Positions 50,283-60,070 of a DNA stretch of 64,000 nucleotides are shown here, piece by piece. Every line of letters begins with the position of its first letter. The first letter of the stretch is position 1. Both the position numbers and the translations under genes were made by a program. Below the pieces are notes generated by a model. The model did not search any database. It had not been told where the DNA came from and saw nothing but the letters and a program-made list of their open reading frames with translations. Source of the DNA: Comamonas testosteroni (GTDB taxonomy: Bacteria > Pseudomonadota > Gammaproteobacteria > Burkholderiales > Burkholderiaceae_C); the NCBI RefSeq assembly GCF_030505195.1, contig NZ_CP129672.1, forward strand, positions 2,390,501 through 2,454,500, given 5' to 3'.

Positions 50283-50477
50283 TCAGGCTACCTTGTAGCC
50301 CTCTTCGGCAATGGCGGCTGCCACGGCCTCGCGGCTGGCGCCGGTTTCGACTTCCACTCGATTGGCGGCGCGATCGATCTTGATCTGCGCCTGGGCATCG
50401 ACGCCCTGGATGGCATTGGTGACGGCGCGTTCGCAGTGGCCGCAGGTCATGCCTTGAACTTCAAAAACTTGTTGCAT
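50283..50477 (-). CDS. copZ: Copper chaperone CopZ (HMA domain)
   Basis: A 64-residue ferredoxin-like heavy-metal-associated domain with the binding motif GMTCGHC near residues 9-15 and the ending EEGYKVA. It carries Cu(I) in the cytoplasm to exporters or regulator. AAGGAG precedes the ATG 50477. It is followed by cueR after 76 bases; a P-type copper ATPase, the usual partner, is not next to it in this window. Confidence 0.9.
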   Translation of the reverse strand: MQQVFEVQGMTCGHCERAVTNAIQGVDAQAQIKIDRAANRVEVETGASREAVAAAIAEEGYKVA

Positions 50478-50537
50478 GGATGGCTCCTTCAGAAGGTGAG
50501 TCGACCGGGCTGGCGGACTCCATGTCTTGAATGGTTA

Positions 50538-50558
50538 ACCCTAACATCATGGCAAGGT
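50538..50558 (-). promoter_or_regulatory. CueR-type operator before copZ
   Basis: On the minus strand ACCTTGCCATGATGTTAGGG is part of the ACC...GGT dyad typical of CueR/MerR operators, overlapping a TTGACC -35 element (50562-50557). A MerR-type long spacer would place a weak -10 near 50532-50537. It lies about 60 bases before copZ. Confidence 0.7.
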
Positions 50559-50749
50559 CAAGCCTTTGATAAGACATGAAGCCGGCAGGGTTGATAAGCC
50601 GCAAAGACTGCCGATAAGAACTTGTCATATTGCAGATCGCCATGGCTTGGGCATCGCAGTCACGGGTTTTTTTGGATGTCGGTGACAATCTGAAACAATT
50701 TGCAAGTTCTGGCCCGACAATGCCAGTCGTTCAAAGTGGAGAGAGATTC

Positions 50750-52423
50750 ATGAGTCTGTTGGAAATGATGCGGGGCTTCACCATCCGCACGCGCATGATG
50801 GGCGCCATTGGTGTGGTGATGGTGTTGCTGGGCTTGCTGGGGGGCGCCGGGATGCTGGGCATGTTCCGCATCCAGGACATGAGCCAGGAGTTTTTGAGCA
50901 ACGCCTTTGTCAAATCGGGCCATATGGCGCAACTGCGCACCGAGCTGGGTGGCATCCGTTCCAGCGAGAAGGACATGGTCATCCAGTACGAAAAGCCCGA
51001 AGAGGTGCGCAAGGCCTATCAGCAATGGGTCATGTTCATCGACAAATCCAAGGTGACATTGGGCAAGTTCGTGACCGACCCGAACGCGCAGGACGCACAG
51101 CTGACCAAGAGCATCATTGGGCACATCGACGCTTATCGAAAGCTCTTCGAGCCTGTGGCGCGCCAGCTGGAGGCCGGTGGCTATGACTCGGCCACCACCG
51201 CCAACCGCATGAGCGGCAAGGCTCTGGCCGAAGTCATGGAGGCCGACAAGCTGCTGGCGCAGCTGGACAACTTGCTGCGCCAGCAGGCCAATGCACTGGC
51301 CGCAGCCGAGCGCGACGTGGCCGACATGACACGCTGGATGTTTGTGGCGGCCGTGATCCTGGCGCTGGTGGTGGTGATTCCACTGACTTTGCTGAACATG
51401 CTGTCCATCTGCCGTCCGCTTGAAGTGGCCCGTCAGATGGCACTGACGATTGCCGGCGGCGATCTGTCGCACAAGGTCGAGGTCAGCGGCAGGGATGAGC
51501 TGACGGATCTGCAGCGTGCGCTGGACCAGATGCAGCAATCGCTGAGCACCACGGTGGCCCAGGTGCGCGATGCCAGCGGCAATATCGCCACCGCCAGCCA
51601 GGAAATTGCTACGGGCAATCAGGATCTGTCGGGCCGCACCGAACAGACGGCCAGCAATCTGCAGGAAACCGTCGCGTCGCTGGCTCAGTTGACGGCCACG
51701 GTGCAGCAGACCGCATCGTCTTCGCAGCTGGCCAACCAGCTGGCGGCCTCGGCCTCTTCGACGGCCGTGCAGGGCGGCCAGATCGTCGGCCAGGCCGTCA
51801 ACAGCATGCAGGAGATTTCGGCCTCCAGCCGCAAGATCGGCGACATCATCGGCCTGATTGATTCCATTGCTTTCCAGACCAATATCCTGGCGCTGAATGC
51901 CGCTGTGGAAGCGGCCCGTGCCGGCGAGCAGGGCCGCGGTTTTGCCGTGGTGGCGGCCGAGGTGCGCAGCCTGGCCCAGCGTTCGGCCCAGGCTGCCAGC
52001 GAGATCAAGTCGTTGATCAACACCAGCGTGCAGACCGTGGATGTGGGCGCGCGCCAGGTGGAGAGCGCAGGCAAGGCCATGCAGGAGACCGTGGACAGTG
52101 CACAGCGTGTGGGCGACATCATTGGCGAGATTACGGCGGCGTCCAGCGAGCAGTCGCTGGGCATCAGCCAGGTCAACCAGGCGGTGGGCGATATCGACCG
52201 CATGACCCAGCAGAATGCGGCACTGGTGGAAGAGTCTGCCGCCGCCGCAGAATCGCTGCGCGAGCAGGCGGCGCGACTGGCACAGCTGGTCAGCCAGTTC
52301 AAGCTGGCCGGCGGCGCGCTGCATGCCGTCCAGCGCAGCCCCAGGACTGCCGCACATCCCGGTATGGCGCCTGCCCAGGCGGCTTTGCCGGGCCACAAGC
52401 AGCAGTTGCTCGAACAGGCCTGA
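50750..52423 (+). CDS. Methyl-accepting chemotaxis protein
   Basis: A 557-residue chemoreceptor of the Tsr type. Two membrane segments (about residues 15-38 and 198-220) flank a periplasmic four-helix sensor domain; then a HAMP domain and the long signalling coiled coil with the hairpin tip [50 protein letters not shown] in the family-typical form. There is no CheB/R docking pentapeptide at the end. Start at ATG 50750 with GGAGAGAG upstream; the frame is open from 50630. Ligand unknown. A strong terminator follows. Confidence 0.92.
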   Translation: MSLLEMMRGFTIRTRMMGAIGVVMVLLGLLGGAGMLGMFRIQDMSQEFLSNAFVKSGHMAQLRTELGGIRSSEKDMVIQYEKPEEVRKAYQQWVMFIDKSKVTLGKFVTDPNAQDAQLTKSIIGHIDAYRKLFEPVARQLEAGGYDSATTANRMSGKALAEVMEADKLLAQLDNLLRQQANALAAAERDVADMTRWMFVAAVILALVVVIPLTLLNMLSICRPLEVARQMALTIAGGDLSHKVEVSGRDELTDLQRALDQMQQSLSTTVAQVRDASGNIATASQEIATGNQDLSGRTEQTASNLQETVASLAQLTATVQQTASSSQLANQLAASASSTAVQGGQIVGQAVNSMQEISASSRKIGDIIGLIDSIAFQTNILALNAAVEAARAGEQGRGFAVVAAEVRSLAQRSAQAASEIKSLINTSVQTVDVGARQVESAGKAMQETVDSAQRVGDIIGEITAASSEQSLGISQVNQAVGDIDRMTQQNAALVEESAAAAESLREQAARLAQLVSQFKLAGGALHAVQRSPRTAAHPGMAPAQAALPGHKQQLLEQA

Positions 52424-52445
52424 TCCTCAGGCGGAGCACGCCCAC

Positions 52446-52482
52446 AAAAAAGCCCGGTTGCTGTCCTGCACCGGGCTTTTTT
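52446..52482 (+). terminator. Terminator of the chemoreceptor gene
   Basis: Stem AGCCCGG (52451-52457) with CCGGGCT (52471-52477), A residues before, TTTTTT after; may also serve the minus-strand gene ending at 52539. Confidence 0.8.
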
Positions 52483-52538
52483 CTTTCGTTCAACAGCTGC
52501 TGGCGCAAGCGTCGACAGGGCCTGCAGCCCGATCGCGC

Positions 52539-53657
52539 TTACTGGCTGGCGAGCGCAGGGTAGTCGGTATAGCCGTCGGCCCCGCCGCCGTAGAAGCGTT
52601 CGCTGTTCCAGGCATTGAGCGGCAGATCGTCGCGCAGACGGTGCACCAGATCGGGGTTGGAGATATAGGCCTTGCCGAAGGCCACGATATCTGCATAGCC
52701 GCTTTCCACCGCGCGCGTCGCCAGCTGGCGGTCATAGCCGTTGTTGACCATCCAGGCGCCCTTGCCGCCCGCTGAGCGATAGGCCTGCTTGAGTGCCTGG
52801 TAGTCGAAGGGACGATCCGCCAGCTCGCGCGGACCGCCGGTTGCGCCTTCGATCACGTGGATATAGGACAGGCCCAGCGGCGCGAGCTGGCGCACCAGAT
52901 ACTCGAACAGCGCCTGCGGGTTTTCGTCCACGATGTCGTTGGCCGGCGTGACCGGAGAGATGCGGATGCCGACCTTGCCGGCACCGATGGCATCGGCCAC
53001 GGCGCGCACGCATTCCAGCACCAGACGGGCCCGGTTTTCGATGCTGCCGCCGTAGTCGTCGCTGCGCTGGTTGGTGCCGGTCTTGAGGAACTGGTCGAGC
53101 AGATAGCCGTTGGCTGCATGCAGCTCCACGCCATCGAAGCCCGCCGACTGCACGGCCTCGCGCGCGGCGGTGGCAAAACTGTGAACAATGCCCGGCAGCT
53201 CCTGCTGCTCAAGTGCACGCGGCGCCGAGGTGGCGACAAACTGGCCTTGTCCCGTCTCGCGGTCGATCACAAAAGTCTTGGAGCGGGCCGTCAGCGCCGA
53301 CGGCGCGACCGGTGCCTGCAGCTCGGGCTGCAGCACGGTGTGGGAGATGCGGCCCACATGCCAGAGCTGGGTGACGATGCGTCCGCCCTTGGCATGCACG
53401 GCATCGGTGACTTTCTTCCAGGCCTGCAGCTGCTCTTGGCCGTACAGACCGGGTACGTCGGCATAGCCCTGTCCCTGGTGGCTGATGGCCGTGCCTTCGC
53501 TGATCAGCAGGCCGGCAGAGGCGCGCTGGACATAGTAGGTCTGCATCAGCGGCGTCGGTATCGCGTCGGGAGCGCGGTTGCGCGTCAGCGGTGCCATGGC
53601 AATGCGGTTGGGCAGGCGCAGGCTGCCCGCTTCAATCGGGTCGAACAATGAGGTCAT
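52539..53657 (-). CDS. Old yellow enzyme family NADH:flavin oxidoreductase (NemA-like)
   Basis: A 372-residue FMN-dependent ene-reductase that reduces activated alkenes and related electrophiles with NAD(P)H. Motifs: N-terminal LPNRIAMAPLTRNRA, the substrate-binding FDGVELHAANGYLLDQFL (His and Asn pair), DDYGGSIENRAR, and the C-terminal FGKAYISNPDLVHRL. The length agrees with NemA (365). It is followed after about 85 bases (upstream on the plus strand) by a GST gene on the same strand and by an FMN reductase, which together suggests an electrophile or quinone stress set, though they may be separate units. Confidence 0.9.
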   Translation of the reverse strand: MTSLFDPIEAGSLRLPNRIAMAPLTRNRAPDAIPTPLMQTYYVQRASAGLLISEGTAISHQGQGYADVPGLYGQEQLQAWKKVTDAVHAKGGRIVTQLWHVGRISHTVLQPELQAPVAPSALTARSKTFVIDRETGQGQFVATSAPRALEQQELPGIVHSFATAAREAVQSAGFDGVELHAANGYLLDQFLKTGTNQRSDDYGGSIENRARLVLECVRAVADAIGAGKVGIRISPVTPANDIVDENPQALFEYLVRQLAPLGLSYIHVIEGATGGPRELADRPFDYQALKQAYRSAGGKGAWMVNNGYDRQLATRAVESGYADIVAFGKAYISNPDLVHRLRDDLPLNAWNSERFYGGGADGYTDYPALASQ

Positions 53658-53742
53658 GCAGAACTCCAGATGAAAAAAGCTCGGTGGGTACCGAGCTCTT
53701 AGAACGTGTTTACGATCTCAGCGTGCATGGGTGCCAAAAAAC

Positions 53743-54351
53743 TTACTTCAGCAAGCCTTCTGCCTTCATCGCGGCCTGCACGGCGGGACGCGCCAGAATG
53801 CGCTCGCGGTAGGCCTGGATGTTCTCAAGCTCGGAGATGTCCAGGCCCACAAACTGGGCCCAGCCCGTGACCGTGAAGAAGTAGGCATCGGCCACGGTGA
53901 ACTGGTCGCCCATCAGATAGCTCTTGTTGGCGAGTTGCTCGTTGACCCAGGCCAGGCGCTTGAGCAGATTGGCGCGCACCAGGGGCTTGTAATCCTCTGG
54001 CGTTGCAGGATTGAACAAGGGGCCGAAGCCCTTGTGCACTTCGGTGCTGATGAAGTTCAGCCATTCCTGCAGGTGGTAGCGGGCCACCGTGCCGTTGGCG
54101 GGCGCCAGGTTCTTCTCGGGGGCCAGGTCAGCCAGGTATTGAACAATGGCCGGGCCTTCGTGCAAGGTGTCGCCGTTGTCCAGCACCAGAAAGGGTACAT
54201 AGCCCAGAGGATTGATGCCGTAGTAATCCGTTCCGTCCTGGAGCTTGTGGCTCTTGGTGCTGACCATCACAGTTTCATGCTGCAGTTCTGCTTCATGCAG
54301 CACGATGTGCGGAGACAGGGAGCAGGCGCCGGGGCTGTAGTAAAGCTTCAT
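53743..54351 (-). CDS. Glutathione S-transferase (beta class, GstA-like)
   Basis: A 202-residue enzyme with the beta-class pattern: MKLYYSPGACSLSPHIVLHEA with the active-site Cys in position 10, INPLGYVPFLVLDNG, EGPAIVQYLAD and FTVADAYFFTVTGWA in the C-terminal helical domain. It conjugates glutathione to electrophiles. ATG 54351 fits all relatives; the frame is open to 54372. It lies before the ene-reductase gene on the same strand. Confidence 0.92.
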   Translation of the reverse strand: MKLYYSPGACSLSPHIVLHEAELQHETVMVSTKSHKLQDGTDYYGINPLGYVPFLVLDNGDTLHEGPAIVQYLADLAPEKNLAPANGTVARYHLQEWLNFISTEVHKGFGPLFNPATPEDYKPLVRANLLKRLAWVNEQLANKSYLMGDQFTVADAYFFTVTGWAQFVGLDISELENIQAYRERILARPAVQAAMKAEGLLK

Positions 54352-54459
54352 GATGAGTGGCTCTCTATGCAATGAAAAGACAAGCGCCCATGCTAAACCG
54401 GTTGCATGTCATATGCCTATGCAGCCGACAGCAAGTAGTACGTATCCGTGGGGGATTGC

Positions 54460-55035
54460 TCAGCCCAGGCGCCCTGCAGCCCACAGTACCTGCTGCACCA
54501 GTGCCTCCATGCCTTGCTGGTTCTGGGCGCGCACCAGATGCCCCTGGGCATCGAAAGCCTCGCCCGCCTGGCTCACGGCATGGCTGCGCGGTGCCACCCA
54601 GCATTCCAGGTTCAATAGCAGCGCAGCGAGGTGAGACTGCGCTCTCAGGCCTCCAAGACCACCAGGCGAGGCACTGGCCATGCCGACGACCTTGTTGCGA
54701 AACGGCAGGACGCCATCGGACCACTGCGCATCGCCCTTGACCGGGCTGGAGGCCCAGTCGATCGCGTTCTTGAGCAGGGCAGGGTAGCTGCCGTTGTACT
54801 CGGGGCTGCAGACAATCCAGGCGGCATGGCTGTGCATGGCTTGCTTGAGGCGAATGACATCGGCTGGAGTGCCCTGCGCTTCGAGGTCGGCGTTGTAGAG
54901 GGGGATGTCGTAGTCCGACAGCTCCAGCAGGCTGGGCTCTGCGCCTTGCTGCCGGGCGATGGAGGCGGCCACCTTGGCCAGCTTGCGGTTGTACGAGTCT
55001 TGGCGGGTGCTGCCCGCAAAAATGAGGATTTGCAT
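54460..55035 (-). CDS. NADPH-dependent FMN reductase
   Basis: A 191-residue flavodoxin-like protein. The flavin phosphate loop is AGSTRQDSYNRKLA and the second family motif is SPEYNGSYPALLKNAIDW, both strongly conserved in the NADPH-dependent FMN reductase/quinone reductase (ChrR/YieF) family. ATG 55035 was chosen because MQILIFAGSTRQ is the usual start; the frame extends to 55071. Probably reduces flavins, quinones or chromate. Confidence 0.88.
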   Translation of the reverse strand: MQILIFAGSTRQDSYNRKLAKVAASIARQQGAEPSLLELSDYDIPLYNADLEAQGTPADVIRLKQAMHSHAAWIVCSPEYNGSYPALLKNAIDWASSPVKGDAQWSDGVLPFRNKVVGMASASPGGLGGLRAQSHLAALLLNLECWVAPRSHAVSQAGEAFDAQGHLVRAQNQQGMEALVQQVLWAAGRLG

Positions 55036-55122
55036 GCAGGCATTGCAGCACAGAGCGATTGCACTTTTCATGCGTAGGCAGGGTGATCAGGGCAAACAAC
55101 TAGGCCGTAGCTGTGGCTGCCA

Positions 55123-55138
55123 TGTTTCACGTGAAACC
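55123..55138. promoter_or_regulatory. parS: parS site 2
   Basis: TGTTTCACGTGAAACC, 15 of 16 consensus bases, in the intergenic region before mnmG. Confidence 0.87.
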
Positions 55139-55290
55139 CCCCTGGCAAGGCATTGTTGCGCCAATGGTGGGAAAATTGCAGGTTCCCCGCAGGGCTGGAC
55201 ATGGCGCGAAAACATGTCCGCCTGCCATGAGAGCCGAGGCATGGTTGCTTCGTGCAGGGGCAAGGGCCGGGCTTGGCCCGGAGCAGAAAT

Positions 55291-57255
55291 ATGTTGTACC
55301 CACAGGAATTTGACGTGATCGTGGTCGGTGGCGGCCACGCCGGCACCGAGGCTGCGTTGGCCGCTGCGCGCATGGGCAGCAAGACATTGCTGCTGACCCA
55401 CAATATCGAAACCCTGGGGCAGATGAGCTGCAACCCCAGCATCGGCGGCATCGGCAAGGGTCACCTGGTCAAGGAGGTCGATGCCCTGGGCGGTGCCATG
55501 GCTCTGGCGACCGACAAGGGCGGCATCCAGTTCCGCATTCTGAACAGCTCCAAGGGACCGGCCGTGCGTGCCACGCGCGCCCAGGCCGACCGCATTCTGT
55601 ACAAGGCCGCGATTCGCGAGATGCTGGAAAACCAGCCCAATCTCTGGCTTTTCCAGCAGGCCGTGGATGATCTGATGGTGGAGGGCGACCGCGTGGTCGG
55701 TGCCGTCACCCAGGTGGGTCTCAAGTTCCGCAGCCGCACCGTGGTGCTGACCGCGGGGACCTTCCTCGACGGCAAGATCCACGTGGGCCTGAACAACTAT
55801 GCCGCAGGCCGTGCGGGCGATCCTCCGGCCGTGAGCCTGTCGGCGCGCCTGAAGGAGCTCAAGCTGCCGCAGGGCCGTCTGAAGACCGGCACGCCCCCGC
55901 GCATCGACGGCCGCAGCATCGATTTCAGCCAGTGCGAGGAGCAACCCGGCGATGGCATGCCAGGCGGCGTGAACGAAGGGGAAGTGCCCGTGTTCAGCTT
56001 CATGGGCAACCGTGCCATGCATCCCCGCCAGATGCCTTGCTGGATCACGCACACGAATGCGCGCACGCACGAGATCATCCGCAGCGGCTTTGACCGCAGT
56101 CCCATGTTCACCGGCAAGATCGAGGGCGTGGGTCCGCGTTACTGCCCCAGCGTGGAGGACAAGATCAACCGCTTCGCGGACAAGGAAAGCCATCAGATCT
56201 TTCTGGAGCCCGAAGGCCTGACCACGCACGAGTTCTACCCCAACGGCATCTCCACCAGCCTGCCCTTCGACATTCAGTACGAACTGGTGCGCAGCATGAA
56301 GGGGCTGGAGAACGCCCATATCCTGCGCCCCGGCTATGCCATCGAGTACGACTACTTCGATCCGCGCTCGCTCAAGAGCAGCTTCGAGACCAAGCAGATC
56401 CAGGGTCTGTTCTTTGCGGGCCAGATCAATGGCACGACCGGCTATGAAGAGGCTGCCGCCCAGGGTCTGTTCGCGGGCCTGAACGCAGCGCTGCAGTGCC
56501 GTGGCGAAGGCCCCTGGATGCCGCGTCGCGACGAGGCCTATCTGGGCGTGCTGGTCGACGATCTGATCACCAAGGGGGTGACCGAGCCCTATCGCATGTT
56601 CACCAGCCGCGCCGAGTTCCGCCTGCAGCTGCGCGAAGACAATGCCGATATGCGCCTGACCGAAGCGGGCCGCCAGATGGGGCTGGTCGACGATGCGCGC
56701 TGGGATTCCTTCAGCCGCAAGCGCGATGCTGTTTCACGTGAAACAGAGCGCCTCAAATCCACCTGGGTGAACCCTCGTGTGGTGGCTGCGCAAGAGTCCG
56801 AGCGCGTGCTGGGCAAGGCCATGGAGCGCGAATACAACCTGTTCGACCTGCTGCGTCGCCCCGGTGTGGACTACGACAAGCTCATGGGCATGAACCAGGG
56901 CAAATACGCCAGTGCCGATGTGCAGCCCGAGGCTCTGGGTGAACTCAGCGCTTCAGTGATCGAGCAGGTGGAGATTGCCGCCAAGTACTCTGGCTATATC
57001 GACCGCCAGAAGGATGAGGTGGAGCGAGCCGCGCATTTCGAGCGCCTGCGTCTGCCGCTGGACTTCGACTATATGCAGGTGGCGGCGCTGTCCTTCGAGG
57101 TGCGCCAGAAGCTGCAAAAGCACAGGCCCGAAACCCTGGGTCAGGCCTCGCGCATTTCGGGAGTGACGCCGGCAGCCATCTCGCTGCTCATGGTGCATCT
57201 GAAAAAAGGCGGCTTCAAGGGCTTTGCCACTCAGAACGAAGAGGCTTCCGCATGA
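55291..57255 (+). CDS. mnmG: tRNA uridine 5-carboxymethylaminomethyl modification enzyme MnmG
   Basis: FAD-dependent partner of MnmE in wobble uridine modification (gidA in older naming). The 654-residue product shows the Rossmann fold [21 protein letters not shown], then [18 protein letters not shown] with its conserved cysteine, AGRAGDPPA and the C-terminal domain [15 protein letters not shown] 55291 has GGAGC before it and matches relatives; an upstream in-frame start at 55252 is not needed. It overlaps rsmG by four bases. A perfect parS lies inside the coding sequence at 56730. Confidence 0.97.
   Translation: MLYPQEFDVIVVGGGHAGTEAALAAARMGSKTLLLTHNIETLGQMSCNPSIGGIGKGHLVKEVDALGGAMALATDKGGIQFRILNSSKGPAVRATRAQADRILYKAAIREMLENQPNLWLFQQAVDDLMVEGDRVVGAVTQVGLKFRSRTVVLTAGTFLDGKIHVGLNNYAAGRAGDPPAVSLSARLKELKLPQGRLKTGTPPRIDGRSIDFSQCEEQPGDGMPGGVNEGEVPVFSFMGNRAMHPRQMPCWITHTNARTHEIIRSGFDRSPMFTGKIEGVGPRYCPSVEDKINRFADKESHQIFLEPEGLTTHEFYPNGISTSLPFDIQYELVRSMKGLENAHILRPGYAIEYDYFDPRSLKSSFETKQIQGLFFAGQINGTTGYEEAAAQGLFAGLNAALQCRGEGPWMPRRDEAYLGVLVDDLITKGVTEPYRMFTSRAEFRLQLREDNADMRLTEAGRQMGLVDDARWDSFSRKRDAVSRETERLKSTWVNPRVVAAQESERVLGKAMEREYNLFDLLRRPGVDYDKLMGMNQGKYASADVQPEALGELSASVIEQVEIAAKYSGYIDRQKDEVERAAHFERLRLPLDFDYMQVAALSFEVRQKLQKHRPETLGQASRISGVTPAAISLLMVHLKKGGFKGFATQNEEASA
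56730..56745. promoter_or_regulatory. parS: parS site 3, inside mnmG
   Basis: Perfect consensus TGTTTCACGTGAAACA, encoding part of AVSRETE in MnmG. Both functions are thus carried by the same bases. Confidence 0.93.
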
Positions 57256-57914
57256 GCCAGGTTTTGCGTACCCAGCTGGAGCAGGGCGTTCAGGCACTGA
57301 AGCTGGAACTGGCCCCGGCCCAGATCGATCTGCTGATGTCCTTCATGGATCTGCTGCAGAAATGGAACAAGGTCTACAACCTGACGTCGGTGCGTGATCC
57401 CCAGGAGATGCTGACGCATCACCTGCTCGACAGCCTGGCCGCCGTGCCCGCCTTGCTGCGGCATGTGAACCAACTGCCGGTGCAACAGGGCAAGCGCCTG
57501 CCGCTGCTGGACGTGGGCTCCGGCGGTGGTTTGCCCGGTGTGGTGTTTGCCATCTGCTGCCCGCAGATCGATGTGAACTGCGTGGATACCGTGGGCAAGA
57601 AGGCCGCTTTCATCCAGCAGGTGGCGGCATCCTTGCGCCTGCCCAATCTGCGCGGCATTCATGACCGGGTGGAAAACCTCAAGACCCGCTATCCGGTCAT
57701 CAGCTGCCGTGCCTTTGCATCTTTGGTGGACTTCACCACCTGGTCGCGCAAGGCTCTGGCCGAGGGCGGCATCTGGTTTGCCATGAAGGGCAAGCACCCC
57801 GATGAGGAAATTGCTGCGCTGCCTGCCGATGTGAATGTGTTTCACGTGGAACCATTGGCCGTGCCCGGCCTGGATGCCGAGCGCTGCGTGATCTGGTTGA
57901 AGCTGGCTTCTTGA
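57252..57914 (+). CDS. rsmG: 16S rRNA (guanine527-N7)-methyltransferase RsmG
   Basis: A 220-residue SAM-dependent enzyme that methylates G527 of 16S rRNA; loss gives low-level streptomycin resistance. Motif I is [17 protein letters not shown]; the family pattern [14 protein letters not shown] and the downstream SCRAFASL are clear. The start overlaps the mnmG stop (ATGA), the classical gidA-gidB pair. A parS-like site lies near its 3' end. Confidence 0.96.
   Translation: MSQVLRTQLEQGVQALKLELAPAQIDLLMSFMDLLQKWNKVYNLTSVRDPQEMLTHHLLDSLAAVPALLRHVNQLPVQQGKRLPLLDVGSGGGLPGVVFAICCPQIDVNCVDTVGKKAAFIQQVAASLRLPNLRGIHDRVENLKTRYPVISCRAFASLVDFTTWSRKALAEGGIWFAMKGKHPDEEIAALPADVNVFHVEPLAVPGLDAERCVIWLKLAS
57838..57853. 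promoter_or_regulatory. parS: parS-like site 4, inside rsmG
   Basis: TGTTTCACGTGGAACC differs from the consensus at two positions, one in the right arm. It may be a weaker ParB site. It encodes part of NVFHVEP in RsmG. Confidence 0.6.
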
Positions 57915-57932
57915 GCGGTAAGGCTTGGTCGA

Positions 57933-57968
57933 GGCACTTTGTTTCCAAGGGGAACAAAGTGCCTTTTT
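57933..57968 (+). terminator. Terminator of mnmG-rsmG
   Basis: Perfect 11-bp stem GGCACTTTGTT (57933-57943) with AACAAAGTGCC (57953-57963), followed by five T. Confidence 0.92.
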
Positions 57969-58058
57969 ACATACTGTGTCAGGCAACATCTGCGCAATGC
58001 AGATGCGCCGGTCATGGCCCTCGCATAAACTTGCTGTTTTCCATCGCGCAGGGTTTGA

Positions 58059-58670
58059 ATGTTTGGCATCTCTGATTACGGCGCTTTTGCAGCTGCCGTT
58101 ACTGTTTTCTTGCTGATCCCTGGACCAGGCAATCTGGCCTTGATTACCTCCACGGGCAAGGGCGGATGGAGAGCGGGCCTTGCATGCTGCCTGGGGGTGA
58201 TGGCTGCCGACCAGGTACTGATGTGGCTGGCCGTGGCGGGTGTGGCGGCGGTGCTGGCCGCCTACCCGGCGGCCTTCCATGCCGTGCAATGGGTGGGGGC
58301 GGCCTATCTGGCCTGGCTGGGCTACAAGCTGCTCACGACCAGGCCCGGCGATGCGCCGGCCATTGAAATCCAGCCGCGCCAGTATTTCCGCCAGGGTGCT
58401 TTGATCACCCTGATGAACCCCAAGGCCATTGTGTTCTACATGGCGTTCTTTCCCATGTTCGTGGACCCGGCCCGGCATCAGGGCGCCATCACCTTTGGCG
58501 TGATGGCTGCCACGGTGGCGGCAATTACCTTTATCTACAGCTTCATCGTGGTGACGCTGACCACGGTGCTGGCCGAGCGCTTGCGTGCCAATCCGGCCGT
58601 GGTGAAGTGGCTGGAAAAAACAGCCGGTGTGTTTCTGATCGGTTTTGGCCTCAAGCTGGCCGCCAACTAA
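58059..58670 (+). CDS. LysE/RhtB-family amino acid exporter
   Basis: A 203-residue inner membrane protein with about six hydrophobic segments. The N-terminal FLLIPGPGNLALITSTGKGGWRAGL, with the conserved PGPxxL, is the family signature; LMNPKAIVFYMAFFPMFV in the middle is also typical. Exports amino acids or derivatives such as homoserine lactone. It lies between rsmG and parA, 12 bases before parA, so the downstream parA may share its transcript. Confidence 0.88.
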   Translation: MFGISDYGAFAAAVTVFLLIPGPGNLALITSTGKGGWRAGLACCLGVMAADQVLMWLAVAGVAAVLAAYPAAFHAVQWVGAAYLAWLGYKLLTTRPGDAPAIEIQPRQYFRQGALITLMNPKAIVFYMAFFPMFVDPARHQGAITFGVMAATVAAITFIYSFIVVTLTTVLAERLRANPAVVKWLEKTAGVFLIGFGLKLAAN

Positions 58671-58682
58671 AAGAGAAGTTCA

Positions 58683-59453
58683 ATGGCCAAAATTTTCTGC
58701 GTTGCCAATCAAAAGGGTGGAGTGGGCAAGACCACGACCACGGTCAATCTTGCCGCCGGTCTGGCCAAGGTCGGCCAGCGTGTGTTGCTGATCGACCTGG
58801 ACCCCCAGGGCAATGCCACCATGGGCTCCGGCGTGGACAAGCGTGCGCTGGAGTTGACCGTCTACGACGTGCTGCTGGAAAACGCCAGCGTCAAGGAAGT
58901 GGCCCAGAAGTCCGAGCAGGTCGGCTATGACGTGCTGGGTGCCAACCGCGAGCTGTCGGGTGCCGAGATCGAGCTGGTTTCGCTGGAGCGCCGCAACGAG
59001 CGTCTCAAGACCGCTCTGCAGGCCGTGGCCGCCGACTACGACTTTGTGCTGATCGACTGCCCGCCTTCGCTGTCCATGCTGACCTTGAACGGTCTGTGCT
59101 CGGCGCATGGCGTGATCGTGCCCATGCAGTGCGAGTACTTTGCACTGGAAGGCCTGACCGATCTGGTCAACACCATCAAGCAGGTGCATGCCAATATGAA
59201 TCCCGAGCTGCAGATCATCGGTCTGCTGCGCGTGATGTTCGATCCGCGCACCACGCTGCAGCAGCAGGTCAGTGACCAGCTCAAGGAGCATTTCGGCGAC
59301 AAGGTGTTCGATACCGTGATTCCGCGCAATGTGCGCCTGGCCGAAGCCCCCAGCTACGGCCTGCCGGGCGTGGTGTTCGACGCCTCGGCCAAGGGCAGCA
59401 AGGCCTTTGTCGAGTTCGCCGAAGAGATGGTGCGCCGCATCAAGAAAATGTGA
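58683..59453 (+). CDS. parA: Chromosome partitioning ATPase ParA (Soj)
   Basis: Deviant Walker A ATPase that moves ParB-bound origins. The 256-residue protein begins MAKIFCVANQKGGVGKTTTTVNLA with the signature lysine, followed by LIDLDPQGNATMG, FVLIDCPPSLSMLT and the C-terminal nonspecific DNA binding part. There is no N-terminal HTH, which makes it a chromosomal type. A parS lies two bases after the stop. parB follows after one small gene. Confidence 0.97.
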   Translation: MAKIFCVANQKGGVGKTTTTVNLAAGLAKVGQRVLLIDLDPQGNATMGSGVDKRALELTVYDVLLENASVKEVAQKSEQVGYDVLGANRELSGAEIELVSLERRNERLKTALQAVAADYDFVLIDCPPSLSMLTLNGLCSAHGVIVPMQCEYFALEGLTDLVNTIKQVHANMNPELQIIGLLRVMFDPRTTLQQQVSDQLKEHFGDKVFDTVIPRNVRLAEAPSYGLPGVVFDASAKGSKAFVEFAEEMVRRIKKM

Positions 59454-59454
59454 G

Positions 59455-59470
59455 TGTTTCACGTGAAACA
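59455..59470. promoter_or_regulatory. parS: parS site 5, between parA and the next gene
   Basis: Perfect consensus TGTTTCACGTGAAACA directly after the parA stop codon. Confidence 0.93.
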
Positions 59471-59506
59471 GCTCCCCGTCTTCTCTCTAGCCTATCGCCA
59501 ACGGTC

Positions 59507-60055
59507 ATGACCTCTGAAGCACTGAACCCGCAGCATGTCTGGCTGCTGCCCGGCTGGCAGAACTCCGACCCCGGCCACTGGCAAAGTCTGTGGCAGGAGC
59601 GGTACGGCTACCAGCGACTGGAGCAGCACAGCTGGCAGCATCCGCTGCGTGGTGACTGGAGCATCCGCCTGCAGGAAACCGTGCTTGACGCTCCGGCTCC
59701 CGTCACCCTGGTGGCGCACAGCCTGGGCTGCGTGCTGGTGGCCTGGTGGGCGGCGCATTCTCAAGTAGCCAGGAGCAAGGTGCGCGGTGCGTTGCTGGTG
59801 GCGCCGGGCGACACCGAGCAGGAGAGTCTGCGCGGCGTCTTGCCGGGCTGGTCGCCCGTGCTGCTGCAAACGCTGCCCTTCCCGTCGATACTGGTGGGCA
59901 GCGAAAACGACCCGAACTGCTCTGTAGTACGCGCCCAGGCCATGGCTGAGGGCTGGGGCAGCCGCTTCGTGAATGCGGGTGCCGCAGGCCATATCAACAC
60001 GGCCAGCGGACTGGGACTGTGGGAAGCCGGGCATGAGCTGTTGCTCTCCCTTTAA
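59507..60055 (+). CDS. RBBP9/YdeN-type alpha/beta hydrolase
   Basis: A 182-residue small serine hydrolase. WLLPGWQNSDPGHWQSLW near the N-terminus and the nucleophile elbow AHSLGCVLVAWW (Ser in HSLG) are the family marks; a late Asp (SENDPN) and His (AAGHINTASG) complete the triad. ATG 59507 was taken as start; a frame from 59450 would run across the parS. It lies between parA and parB, an arrangement that I recall in Comamonadaceae. The substrate is unknown. Confidence 0.85.
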   Translation: MTSEALNPQHVWLLPGWQNSDPGHWQSLWQERYGYQRLEQHSWQHPLRGDWSIRLQETVLDAPAPVTLVAHSLGCVLVAWWAAHSQVARSKVRGALLVAPGDTEQESLRGVLPGWSPVLLQTLPFPSILVGSENDPNCSVVRAQAMAEGWGSRFVNAGAAGHINTASGLGLWEAGHELLLSL

Positions 60056-60070
60056 AGAAAGAATTCAGCA

